A stretch of 64,000 nt of DNA from Pantanalinema sp. GBBB05 (GTDB lineage Bacteria > Cyanobacteriota > Cyanobacteriia > Leptolyngbyales > Leptolyngbyaceae): the NCBI GenBank assembly GCA_016743235.1, contig VRZD01000018.1, positions 62,001 to 126,000 on the forward strand, written 5' to 3'. Within the stretch, counting starts at the first letter, position 1. Every line of letters begins with the position of its first letter. Under the pieces are notes generated by a model. That model was not told the origin of the DNA. It made no database searches and saw nothing but the letters and a program-made list of their open reading frames with translations. Shown here in pieces: positions 36,616 to 45,051 of the stretch. The position numbers and the translations under genes were made by a program.

Positions 36616-39249
36616 ATGATTATGAATGCAAGTAAGATGCAGAAATTAACAAGAAACAGTCGGCGATCGCTTGTGTCAGTTCTCTTCAGTTGGAATTGGC
36701 AACGCTGGCTGTATGGCAGTCTAGGAATCACAGGTTTCAGTTTGACGATAGCAACTGCACCAGCCATTGCATGGCTCCAACCCACTTCGTCTACAACTGC
36801 CCCTGCCATCGTTACCCCCGATCCGATTTCAGTGACTGATTGGTTGGAACAGGGGCAGCAGTTTTATCGGGCTGGTCGGTTCTGGGATGCGATCACTGCC
36901 TGGAAAACGGCGACTCAACAATTCCAAAACCAGGGTGATCTACCGAATGCAGCTTTAAGCCTCAGTTATTTATCTCTTGCACAACAAGAACTGAAGCAAT
37001 GGGAGGCAGCGCAGCAATCGATCGATCAGAGCTTGCACCTATTGCAATCTGGATCTACCTCGGTCAGTGATGGATTATGGGTGCATGTGTTGAATACTCA
37101 AGCAACTTTGCAGTTTAATCTGAATCAGCTTGAAAAAGCTCTGGCAACCTGGAAAACAGTCGAGCGCTATCAGCAGAAGTTAGGGAGCCTAGTAGGGCGT
37201 GTCAATAGTCAGATTCGGCAGGCTCAGGTATTAAGTAGTTTGGGACTATATCGGCAATCGCAACAGCAATTGGCAGCAGTCAGAGAACTGTTAATGGCTT
37301 TGCCCAATTCGGTTAACCAAGTTAATGGACTGCGATCGTTAGGATTGGCGTTGCGCTGGAGCGGTGAACTAGAAGCGAGCGAACAGGTATTCGCCCAAAG
37401 TTTGACGATTGCCCATCGGAGCAACGCTAGTTCTGCACTTAGTAGTATTTTGTTCAATCTAGGTAGTATCGCCCTAGATCAAAACCGGTTTAAGGTAGCG
37501 TTAGAGTATTTTCAGCAATCTGAAGCGGCAGCGACCAATACTGGCGATCGTTTATCAGCTCGGTTAGCTCAGTTTGATACCTTATTGAGGTTGCACCAAT
37601 TTGACCAAGCGACCCTAATGGCTCCAGATTTATGGCAACAACTCCTGCAACAGCCGCCAGGTCGTGCTTCCCTCAATGCCACAATTTATTTTGTCAAGCT
37701 CCTAAATCAGGTTGATACAACCCAACAGTTCCTATCTGTCGATCACTTATTACAACTGATGGTAACGACAGTACAGTCAGCTCAACAGATTCAGGATGCC
37801 CAGGTAGAAGCTAATGCCTTGCAACAATGGGGACAGTTATATCGGCGGATGCGCCAATGGTCTGAAGCGATCGCGCTCACCCAAAACGCTCTAGACATTG
37901 CCCGGCGGATTCAAGCTAATGAATTAGTGTCACAATCTGCCTGGAGACTGGGACAGCTTTATCAACAACGAGGGCAGCGATCGCTAGCGATTAAAGCTTA
38001 CACAGAGGCAATCCAGGCAGCAAAGCAGGTACGAGTTGATCTACTCATGCTGAATTCGGATATATCATTCTCCTTCGGCGATAGTGTAGAACCAATTTAT
38101 CGAGACTTGGTGGGTTTGTTACTGGATGGGCAACCTAAACAAGCTGAGCTAGTGCAGTCCCAAGGGTTGCTAGAAAGTTTACAACGAGCTGAACTGAAAG
38201 ACTTTTTTCGTAGTGCTCGATTAGCCATCCCTGCTGGCATGCTGCAAACAGATCCCAGTGCTACGGTGATCTATCCCTTTCTTTTACCCGATCGCTTGCT
38301 AGTGATGGTGGCTCGACATCGCCAACCCTTACATTACTACACAGTCCGACAATCACCCGCAGAAATTGAACGGACACTAGATCAACTGTTAGTATCACTA
38401 CATCCGCTAGCCAATGCTCAAGAGCAAAAACGCTTATTACAACAAGTTTATAACTGGATAATTCGTCCTCTGGAAACCGATCAAATACTGAAAAAATCTA
38501 CAACATTGGTGTTTGTATTAAATGGGCAATTTCGTAATATTCCAGTTGCGGCTCTTCATGATGGTCAGCACTATTTAATTGAGAAATATGCCATTGCCCT
38601 TTCACCAGGATTGCAACTCATGTCGCCGCGATCGTCGCCTGCTGTCAAGCAGAGTGCTGTAGTGGCTGGAATTAGCCAGGCTCGATCTGGATTTAGTGCT
38701 CTGCCAGGAGTGGAAACGGAGATCCAACAGTTAACCCAGAAATTATCGGCTTCCCGCCTACTGAACCAGGAATTTACACGGGAAGCGTTAGCCAACCAGC
38801 TTAAATCTAGCCCAGCCAATATAGTGCATTTAGCAACTCATGGACAGTTTAGCTCTAAGCTCAATAGCACGTTTCTGTTAACCTGGAACGATCGCCTCAC
38901 GATCAATGATTTACAACTGTTGCTACGCCAGCGATCGCACGTGCAGTCTCGACCCATTGACTTGTTGGTACTCAGTGCTTGCGAAACGGCTGAAGGTGAT
39001 CGGCGAGCAACGTTGGGGTTAGCTGGTATGGCTGTGAGTTCAGGAGCTAGCAGTACACTAGCTACGTTATGGGCAGTCAATGATGCCGCAACGACTCAAT
39101 TGATGGGGGAATTCTACCAGGCGTATCTGAATCAGGGATTGGGACGGGCAGCCGCCTTACAAGCTGCACAACTTGCTTTGCTCAAGCATCCTACCTACAA
39201 TCAACCGTTTTACTGGTCGCCATTTATTCTTGTAGGAGACTGGTGGTAA
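36616..39249 (+). CDS. TPR-CHAT protein (caspase-like protease fold)
   Basis: 877 residues. An N-terminal hydrophobic stretch (~34-54, GSLGITGFSLTIATAPAIA) may be a signal or anchor. Repeated helical TPR motifs cover ~70-510. A C-terminal CHAT domain (~590-877) has the caspase-like dyad: His 742 in VHLATHGQFS and Cys 789 in LSACETAEGD. CHAT proteins are caspase-related; some are proteases in defence or cell-death systems, others of unknown role. It is followed by DUF928 and CHASE2-GGDEF genes, a grouping I recall from other cyanobacteria. Confidence 0.9.
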   Translation: MIMNASKMQKLTRNSRRSLVSVLFSWNWQRWLYGSLGITGFSLTIATAPAIAWLQPTSSTTAPAIVTPDPISVTDWLEQGQQFYRAGRFWDAITAWKTATQQFQNQGDLPNAALSLSYLSLAQQELKQWEAAQQSIDQSLHLLQSGSTSVSDGLWVHVLNTQATLQFNLNQLEKALATWKTVERYQQKLGSLVGRVNSQIRQAQVLSSLGLYRQSQQQLAAVRELLMALPNSVNQVNGLRSLGLALRWSGELEASEQVFAQSLTIAHRSNASSALSSILFNLGSIALDQNRFKVALEYFQQSEAAATNTGDRLSARLAQFDTLLRLHQFDQATLMAPDLWQQLLQQPPGRASLNATIYFVKLLNQVDTTQQFLSVDHLLQLMVTTVQSAQQIQDAQVEANALQQWGQLYRRMRQWSEAIALTQNALDIARRIQANELVSQSAWRLGQLYQQRGQRSLAIKAYTEAIQAAKQVRVDLLMLNSDISFSFGDSVEPIYRDLVGLLLDGQPKQAELVQSQGLLESLQRAELKDFFRSARLAIPAGMLQTDPSATVIYPFLLPDRLLVMVARHRQPLHYYTVRQSPAEIERTLDQLLVSLHPLANAQEQKRLLQQVYNWIIRPLETDQILKKSTTLVFVLNGQFRNIPVAALHDGQHYLIEKYAIALSPGLQLMSPRSSPAVKQSAVVAGISQARSGFSALPGVETEIQQLTQKLSASRLLNQEFTREALANQLKSSPANIVHLATHGQFSSKLNSTFLLTWNDRLTINDLQLLLRQRSHVQSRPIDLLVLSACETAEGDRRATLGLAGMAVSSGASSTLATLWAVNDAATTQLMGEFYQAYLNQGLGRAAALQAAQLALLKHPTYNQPFYWSPFILVGDWW

Positions 39250-39278
39250 CCAGATCTGAATCAGAAGGAGCAAAACCC

Positions 39279-40028
39279 ATGAAACTATCAATTACAGCGG
39301 CTGAGCGTCGGTCATTTGTTTCTCTCGCGATCGCGATCAGTTTAGGGTTGAGTCTATCCATTCTGTTTAGCTGGCAGGCAAATGCTGAAACTGTGGTAAG
39401 GTTTCAACCGCCTGAAGGAAACGCCCCCGGAGGGACCCGGGGTGGGGCTTCTCGCGGGGATACCGTTTGTATCCAAAATTCATCTGAGCAAAACCAGTTA
39501 TTACGGGCTTTAATACCGCCAGGTTCTAATTATGGGCTGACATTAGCTGAACGACCCGAAGTTTTTGCTTATATACCAACGACAACGGCACGGCAAGCCT
39601 GGTTTGTCCTGAAGGACGATCGCGGTAATACGCTTCATCAACACATCATCCCGATCGCGGGTCATGGGCGTGTCATTCCTATTAACATCACTGAGCATCT
39701 ACCCGCTTTAGAGGTTGGCAAAACCTATGAATGGGGCATTGCCCTTTTATGTGCTGGTCGGCTTCAGATCGATAGTCCATTTACGAGTGCTTGGGTACAG
39801 CGGATTGCACCATCAACGGAGGTATTACCTTATATGAATCAGCCACCCTCGCTCCAAAAAGTAGCGGCATTGGGAGCACAGGGCATTTGGTATGACATGC
39901 TATCAACCCTCACCCAACTCCAACTATCACGACAGGATCCGGCGAATGTGTCTACCTGGAGCCAATTGCTGCGATCAGTTGGGTTGGGAGACGTCAGTAC
40001 AGTTCCCATTGAGAGAACGTACAAATGA
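39279..40028 (+). CDS. DUF928 secreted protein
   Basis: ATG 39279 is chosen because AAGGAG lies about ten bases upstream and a clean signal peptide follows (LAIAISLGLSLSILFSWQANA); the longer form from 39243 would overlap the CHAT gene. The mature part has the DUF928 pattern: a Gly-rich start (PGGTRGGASRG), LTLAERPEVFAYIP, and YEWGIALLCAGR. DUF928 proteins are cyanobacterial, exported and of unknown function. Probably translated from the same message as the CHAT gene (30 bp gap). Confidence 0.88.
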   Translation: MKLSITAAERRSFVSLAIAISLGLSLSILFSWQANAETVVRFQPPEGNAPGGTRGGASRGDTVCIQNSSEQNQLLRALIPPGSNYGLTLAERPEVFAYIPTTTARQAWFVLKDDRGNTLHQHIIPIAGHGRVIPINITEHLPALEVGKTYEWGIALLCAGRLQIDSPFTSAWVQRIAPSTEVLPYMNQPPSLQKVAALGAQGIWYDMLSTLTQLQLSRQDPANVSTWSQLLRSVGLGDVSTVPIERTYK

Positions 40029-40184
40029 CGGATGACAAATCCTCTAATTAGCTTGTTTAGTTAAATAATATCGAGCTGTTGAGGGAATAATCGATCGATT
40101 GTGGCAGAGCAGTGAACTGTAACTCCTCACTACTTTGCAGTGAAAGCAACTTGAGCCAAGTGGAGATTGTGTGGGAGTACCAAG

Positions 40185-41966
40185 GTGGTGAAGGGGCTGG
40201 GATGGCAACAAGGAATCCGTCAGCATTGGCGGACCTGGCTGATGGCTCCGGGGGTAACGGTAATGACGATCGCGTTAAATCTGACAGGCTGCTTGCAGCC
40301 TTTGGAATGGGCAGTGATCGATCAATTTTTTCGGTTACGCCCGGTAGAGCCTCCAGACCCCCGTATTGTCATTGTCACAGTGGACGATCACGATGTTACT
40401 TATTTAGGTCATTGGCCCATTTCAGACGAAATTTTAGCTCATCTATTATTGAAGCTGAATGCTCAACAACCCCGAGTTGTCGGACTAGATCTCTATCGGG
40501 ATTTGCCCGTCCAAACAGGCTACGATCGCTTAGTCGCTGTATTTCGATCAATGCCGAATTTGATTGGAGTGCAAAAACGATTTGGTGAGCGGCAAGTTCC
40601 ACCACCACCAGCGTTAGATCCGCAGCAGGTGGCAATAGCAGATCTAGTGATCGATGCCGATGGTACAGTCCGGCGGGCACTGTTATCGGGAGTAGATGAG
40701 CAAACTCAAGCCCTGTGTTTGGGATTGGGCGCTAAGGCAGCATTAGACTATTTAGACACCGAACAGATTCATTTAGAAGCGGTGAATGCTTCCCGTATGA
40801 TTTATCGGTTGGGAAAAGCAACATTTATCCCCTTTCAAAGTCATGATGGAGGCTATGTCAATGCGGATGCCCGTGGCTATCAAATATTGTTGAATTTCCG
40901 GGGGGATCAATCCCAGTTTCGCTCCATATCGATTACAGAGGTCTTGCAAGGCAATGTGCCAGCCAATTACTTTCGTAATCGTATTGTATTGATTGGATCA
41001 ACGGCTGAAAGTACAAAAGACTTTTTCCAAACTCCCTACGATAATCAGCAACAAGATCGAGCATCGGGAATGCCCGGAGTCATTGTCCAAGCAAATATTA
41101 CGAGCCAGATTCTCAGTGCAGCCCTGGATGGTCGTCCAGTCATTCGGGTGCTACCGGATGTATGGGAGTGGGTATGGGGATTTGGCTGGACATTGGCTGG
41201 ACTACTGGCAAGTTGGAAAGTCCTGCGAACTTTAATGATTGAGAAGCAGGGGTTATATACACAAGTAATTTTGCATATTGTAGGATTGAGTGCAGGATTG
41301 CTGAGTAGTAGTTACTTTTTCTTTCTAGCAGGATGGTGGTTACCACCCGGATTACCCCTGGTTGGACTAGTGAGTTCTGCGATCGTGTATCTGGGTGCAC
41401 ACAATCAAAAACTACAAAAACTGGCTTATGTGGATGGACTGACTCAGGTCGCAAACCGGCGCTATTTTGATCAACAGTTTGCCAAACAGGTGCAGATACC
41501 CGGGTGTTTAGCTTTACTGTTATGTGATGTCGATTATTTCAAACTGTATAACGACACCTATGGTCATCATGCTGGAGATGCTTGTTTACAAAAAGTAGCC
41601 GCGGCAATTCGGCAAGCTGTGCGACGGACGGATCTGGTCGTGCGATATGGGGGAGAAGAGTTTGCTGTGATTCTGCCTGGTGCCGATGCGATCGCAGCAA
41701 CGAAAACGGCAGATCGGATTTTGAACCAGGTGCGCTCGTTGCAATTAGCCCATGAGAACTCTACGATCGCTCATTATGTGACCCTCAGTTGTGGTGTGGT
41801 AAGTGTTCAAGTCAATGAGCAATTACTCCAGTCGGAACATTGGTCAGTCGGAGTGTTGATTGATCGAGCGGATAAAGCGTTATACACCTCTAAGCAACAA
41901 GGTCGCGATCGCTGGACACTGGCTGAACTCTCGCCACATGAACTATTGCACAATCACTATCACTAA
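40185..41966 (+). CDS. CHASE2-GGDEF diguanylate cyclase
   Basis: GTG 40185 has GGGAG at a 7-base spacing and is preferred to the TTG 18 bases upstream. One N-terminal membrane helix (MAPGVTVMTIALNLTGCL), a CHASE2 domain (~35-300; VIVTVDDHDVTYLGHWPIS; IVLIGSTAESTKDFFQTPY), two or three membrane helices (~325-405) and GGDEF (~415-590) with RYGGEEF. RRTD five residues upstream fits the I-site. It should make c-di-GMP under an extracytoplasmic signal. It is third in the CHAT-DUF928-CHASE2 group. Confidence 0.92.
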   Translation: MVKGLGWQQGIRQHWRTWLMAPGVTVMTIALNLTGCLQPLEWAVIDQFFRLRPVEPPDPRIVIVTVDDHDVTYLGHWPISDEILAHLLLKLNAQQPRVVGLDLYRDLPVQTGYDRLVAVFRSMPNLIGVQKRFGERQVPPPPALDPQQVAIADLVIDADGTVRRALLSGVDEQTQALCLGLGAKAALDYLDTEQIHLEAVNASRMIYRLGKATFIPFQSHDGGYVNADARGYQILLNFRGDQSQFRSISITEVLQGNVPANYFRNRIVLIGSTAESTKDFFQTPYDNQQQDRASGMPGVIVQANITSQILSAALDGRPVIRVLPDVWEWVWGFGWTLAGLLASWKVLRTLMIEKQGLYTQVILHIVGLSAGLLSSSYFFFLAGWWLPPGLPLVGLVSSAIVYLGAHNQKLQKLAYVDGLTQVANRRYFDQQFAKQVQIPGCLALLLCDVDYFKLYNDTYGHHAGDACLQKVAAAIRQAVRRTDLVVRYGGEEFAVILPGADAIAATKTADRILNQVRSLQLAHENSTIAHYVTLSCGVVSVQVNEQLLQSEHWSVGVLIDRADKALYTSKQQGRDRWTLAELSPHELLHNHYH

Positions 41967-42067
41967 TCGTGGGTTGCTCGTCACCCAAGGCTGTAACAGT
42001 TCTACATAGAGTCCAATCGAGCGCCAACTGGAATGTCTATACTGAAGGCACCCGTTGGAACAGGCAG

Positions 42068-43918
42068 ATGGACGATTTATTCAGAGAATTTGAGGAACTG
42101 GTTGATCAGGGATTTGAGAATCTCCTCGACTTGGTGCGAGTGATTGAGGGCAGAACAGAGGCAGATGGGTTTGAGCCTGAAGTCCAAAGCAAAACCGAGC
42201 CAGATACTGATCGCTCGACTCAACCCCCTTCGACACCAGAGCGGGAACGAACCCGCTCCCGCCGCTCAACCGACGCCTCAGCAACGATCGTTCAAGATGT
42301 GATTATCACCCCGCCGCCAGCCAATTCTGTACCGCCTGTCTCACTTCAGGGAATTGGGGGTATGGCGGAAATGATTCGGGAATTACGGGAACTAGTAGAA
42401 TTGCCCTTGAAGCGTCCCGATGTGCTGCGCTTGTTAGGTCTGGAACCGGCAACCGGAGTACTACTAGTAGGACCGCCGGGAACCGGGAAAACCCTGACTG
42501 CTCGGGCACTGGCTAAAGAATTGGATGTCAACTACATCGCGATCGTCGGTCCAGAAATTATGGGCAAATACTATGGGGAAGCAGAAGCGCGGTTGCGGAG
42601 CCTGTTTCAGAAAGCGTCCCGATCGGCGCCTTGTATGATTTTTATCGATGAAATTGATAGTCTAGCACCCGATCGCACCAGTGTAGAAGGTGAAGTTGAA
42701 CGGCGTGTAGTGGCGCAATTGTTAGGGCTGATGGATGGGTTTGCCAAAACCAAAGGGGTGATTGTCCTGGCAGCCACGAACCGTCCCGATCATCTTGATC
42801 CAGCCTTACGGCGACCCGGACGGTTCGATCGCGAAGTGCAGTTTCGTGTTCCCGATCGTGCCGGACGGTTAGAGATTCTGACAATTCTGACCCAGGCGAT
42901 GCCGTTAGCTCAAACCATCGATTTGAGTGCCGTTGCTGACCTAGCGATCGGTATGGTGGGAGCAGATCTCAAAGCTCTATGTCAGAAAGCTGCCTATCTA
43001 GCCCTACGGCGATTGATGCCATCGCTAGACAGTCCATTACCCGCTCGGATGGTGGTCACGCAAGCCGATTTCTTGCAAGCCCTGAAACAGATTAAGCCGG
43101 CCGTTTTGCGATCGGTGGAAATTGAAACACCGAAGGTATCTTGGGAGGCGATCGGCGGATTAGATAGTGTCAAACAAGCTCTACAAGAATCTGTGGAAGG
43201 AGCATTGTTATATCCAGAGCTATATCAGCAGACTAAAGCCACAGCCCCCCGGGGGATTTTACTTTGGGGACCGCCGGGAACGGGTAAAACCTTACTGGCG
43301 AAGGCTGTCGCCGCTCAAGCCAGAGCCAACTTTATTGCTGTGGATGGACCAGAACTCTTAAGCAAATGGGTAGGAGCCTCAGAACAAGCCGTACGGGAGT
43401 TATTCACCAAAGCCCGGCAGGCAGCTCCCTGTGTGGTATTTATGGATGAAATCGACTCTCTAGCCCCAGCTCGTGGCAGTTTTCAAAGTGATTCTGGAGT
43501 CAGCGATCGCGTAGTCGGTCAATTACTGACGGAGTTGGATGGGCTACAGGACTGCCCAAATGTATTGTTGGTGGGAGCTACAAATCGTCCAGAAGCCCTT
43601 GACCCAGCATTGTTGCGGGCAGGACGATTAGACCTCCAAATTAAAGTGGATCTGCCCGACCTCACCAGTCGATTAGCAATTTTGCAGGTTCATAATCACG
43701 ATCGACCCTTGGCAAATGTGGATTTATCGCATTGGGCAGCTCAAGCCGAGGGTTGGAATGGGGCTGATCTATCGTTGTTGAGTAATCAAGCAGCATTAGC
43801 CGCAATTCGTCGCTACCGAACCTTGGGATTGGACAATCCGCACTCTATTCAAATTACCCAGGATGACTTTGCCGCCGCGTATCAACGATTAGCCTCCCAA
43901 CGAACCATGTCAAATTAA
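42068..43918 (+). CDS. CDC48/VAT-like ATPase with two AAA domains
   Basis: ATG 42068 begins MDDLFREFEELVDQGFENLL; an in-frame GTG at 41969 would add 33 unremarkable residues. After an acidic, disordered ~90-residue linker come two AAA domains: D1 with GPPGTGKT (~134) and IFIDEIDSLAP (~192), D2 with GPPGTGKT (~400) and VFMDEIDSLAP (~457). ATNRPDHLDPALRRPGRFD and NRPEALDPALLRAGRLD are the second region of homology/Arg-finger stretches. It lacks the double-psi barrel N-domain of archaeal VAT. Likely a hexameric protein unfoldase; substrates unknown. Confidence 0.93.
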   Translation: MDDLFREFEELVDQGFENLLDLVRVIEGRTEADGFEPEVQSKTEPDTDRSTQPPSTPERERTRSRRSTDASATIVQDVIITPPPANSVPPVSLQGIGGMAEMIRELRELVELPLKRPDVLRLLGLEPATGVLLVGPPGTGKTLTARALAKELDVNYIAIVGPEIMGKYYGEAEARLRSLFQKASRSAPCMIFIDEIDSLAPDRTSVEGEVERRVVAQLLGLMDGFAKTKGVIVLAATNRPDHLDPALRRPGRFDREVQFRVPDRAGRLEILTILTQAMPLAQTIDLSAVADLAIGMVGADLKALCQKAAYLALRRLMPSLDSPLPARMVVTQADFLQALKQIKPAVLRSVEIETPKVSWEAIGGLDSVKQALQESVEGALLYPELYQQTKATAPRGILLWGPPGTGKTLLAKAVAAQARANFIAVDGPELLSKWVGASEQAVRELFTKARQAAPCVVFMDEIDSLAPARGSFQSDSGVSDRVVGQLLTELDGLQDCPNVLLVGATNRPEALDPALLRAGRLDLQIKVDLPDLTSRLAILQVHNHDRPLANVDLSHWAAQAEGWNGADLSLLSNQAALAAIRRYRTLGLDNPHSIQITQDDFAAAYQRLASQRTMSN

Positions 43919-44054
43919 TTTCCTACGAGATGTAATTCTTCACCGCACTAAGCCATGCTATAGATTGAGTCAGACAGGCACTAAGCCTGAGAAGTAAAAC
44001 CTCTGGCAGGGTGATTATGATACGCTCCATACTGGTGGCGTACTGTAGTAAGCG

Positions 44055-44759
44055 ATGCTGAAAGCCGTTCTGTTTGACTTTAATGGAGTCATCATCCACG
44101 ACGAACCCGTCCACGAACAGCTGATTAATCAACTGCTCGTGGAAGAAAACCTGCGACCGAAACGGGGGGAGTTTCGTAAACTCTGCTTGGGACGTAGCGA
44201 TCGGGCTTGCTTAACTGACCTAATGACCAGCCGTGGCAGAACGGTTACAACCTCTTACCTAGATCACCTAATCACCCGCAAAGCTGCTGCCTACCGTCAG
44301 CAACTAGAAAGTCTGGAAAAACTCCCAATCTATCCAGGCGTACCAGATTTGATCTTTAATCTCCGGGCAACTCAGCTGAAGTTAGCGGTGGTTAGCGGCT
44401 CTCTCCGATCGGAAATTGAGCTAGTGTTAAGCCGCGCTCAACTCCAGGACGCTTTTTCCTTGATTGTGTCCGGGGATGATCCAGTTGCCAGCAAACCTGA
44501 ACCCGATATTTACCTATTGGCTATCGAGCGGCTAAACCAACAATTTCCTGGTTTGAATCTGCACCCCCAAGAATGTCTGGTGATCGAAGATACATTCGCA
44601 GGGATAGAAGCCGCGAAACGGGCAGGCATTCCAGTAGTGGGAGTTGCCAATACTTACCCATTCCATATGCTGCAACGCCGGGCCAACTGGACAGTCGATT
44701 ATCTTTCTGATCTAGAACTCGATCGGGTTCGGCAGGTATACGATCGCACGGTCGCCTGA
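44055..44759 (+). CDS. HAD-family phosphatase, beta-phosphoglucomutase-like
   Basis: 234 residues with the HAD fold: motif I FDFNGVI near residue 8, helical cap (~15-80), motif II VVSGS, Lys in SKPEPDIY, motif IV VIEDTFAGIEAA. The second Asp of the usual DxD is Asn here (DFN), which should alter the acid/base step. I believe this variant is common among cyanobacterial homologues, but cannot verify it. Substrate unknown, probably a sugar phosphate or similar. It stops 22 bp before the tRNA. Confidence 0.88.
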   Translation: MLKAVLFDFNGVIIHDEPVHEQLINQLLVEENLRPKRGEFRKLCLGRSDRACLTDLMTSRGRTVTTSYLDHLITRKAAAYRQQLESLEKLPIYPGVPDLIFNLRATQLKLAVVSGSLRSEIELVLSRAQLQDAFSLIVSGDDPVASKPEPDIYLLAIERLNQQFPGLNLHPQECLVIEDTFAGIEAAKRAGIPVVGVANTYPFHMLQRRANWTVDYLSDLELDRVRQVYDRTVA

Positions 44760-44762
44760 TGT

Positions 44763-44768
44763 TAGAAT
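44763..44768 (+). promoter_or_regulatory. Putative -10 box of tRNA-Ala
   Basis: TAGAAT sits 13 bases before the mature tRNA 5' end and four bases after the HAD stop codon. The -35 would fall inside the HAD gene and is not obvious. Confidence 0.35.
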
Positions 44769-44781
44769 AGTCTTCACAATT

Positions 44782-44854
44782 GGGGAGTTAGCTCATTTGG
44801 TAGAGCGCAGCGATCGCACCGCTGAGGCGAGGGGTTCGATTCCCCTACTCTCCA
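44782..44854 (+). tRNA. tRNA-Ala (anticodon CGC)
   Basis: A 73-nt cloverleaf. The acceptor stem GGGGAGT/ACTCTCC contains the G3-U70 wobble that marks alanine tRNAs, with discriminator A73. D-arm GCTC...GAGC, anticodon stem CAGCG/CGCTG with loop ATCGCAC (anticodon CGC), T-arm AGGGG-TTCGATT-CCCCT. CCA is not encoded. The anticodon arm contains a full GCGATCGC octamer. An integrase follows, so the 3' half may be the attachment site of the island. Confidence 0.93.
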
Positions 44855-45051
44855 TCCCCCAAAACCCTTGCACAGAGCCACTTACAGAAATCACTGCCTA
44901 TCACCCTATTGTCAGTAAGGGCGGGTAGAAGCCGACGAAAATAGGCGATCCCAGGCGATCTCTGCTAGAATTTTCTAGCAGTTTTTCGGCTCATTAGGTC
45001 GAGTTTTCAGTTTTGGGTAGAACTCAGCGACGACTACCATGAGGTCTAGGC

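Noticed and set aside
41969..42067. GTG extension of the double AAA gene
   Set aside because: Adds 33 residues without pattern; the ATG at 42068 is a better start.
1..44781. HIP1 octamers as a repeat feature
   Set aside because: They are spread over coding DNA as in many cyanobacteria and mark the phylum rather than a local feature.
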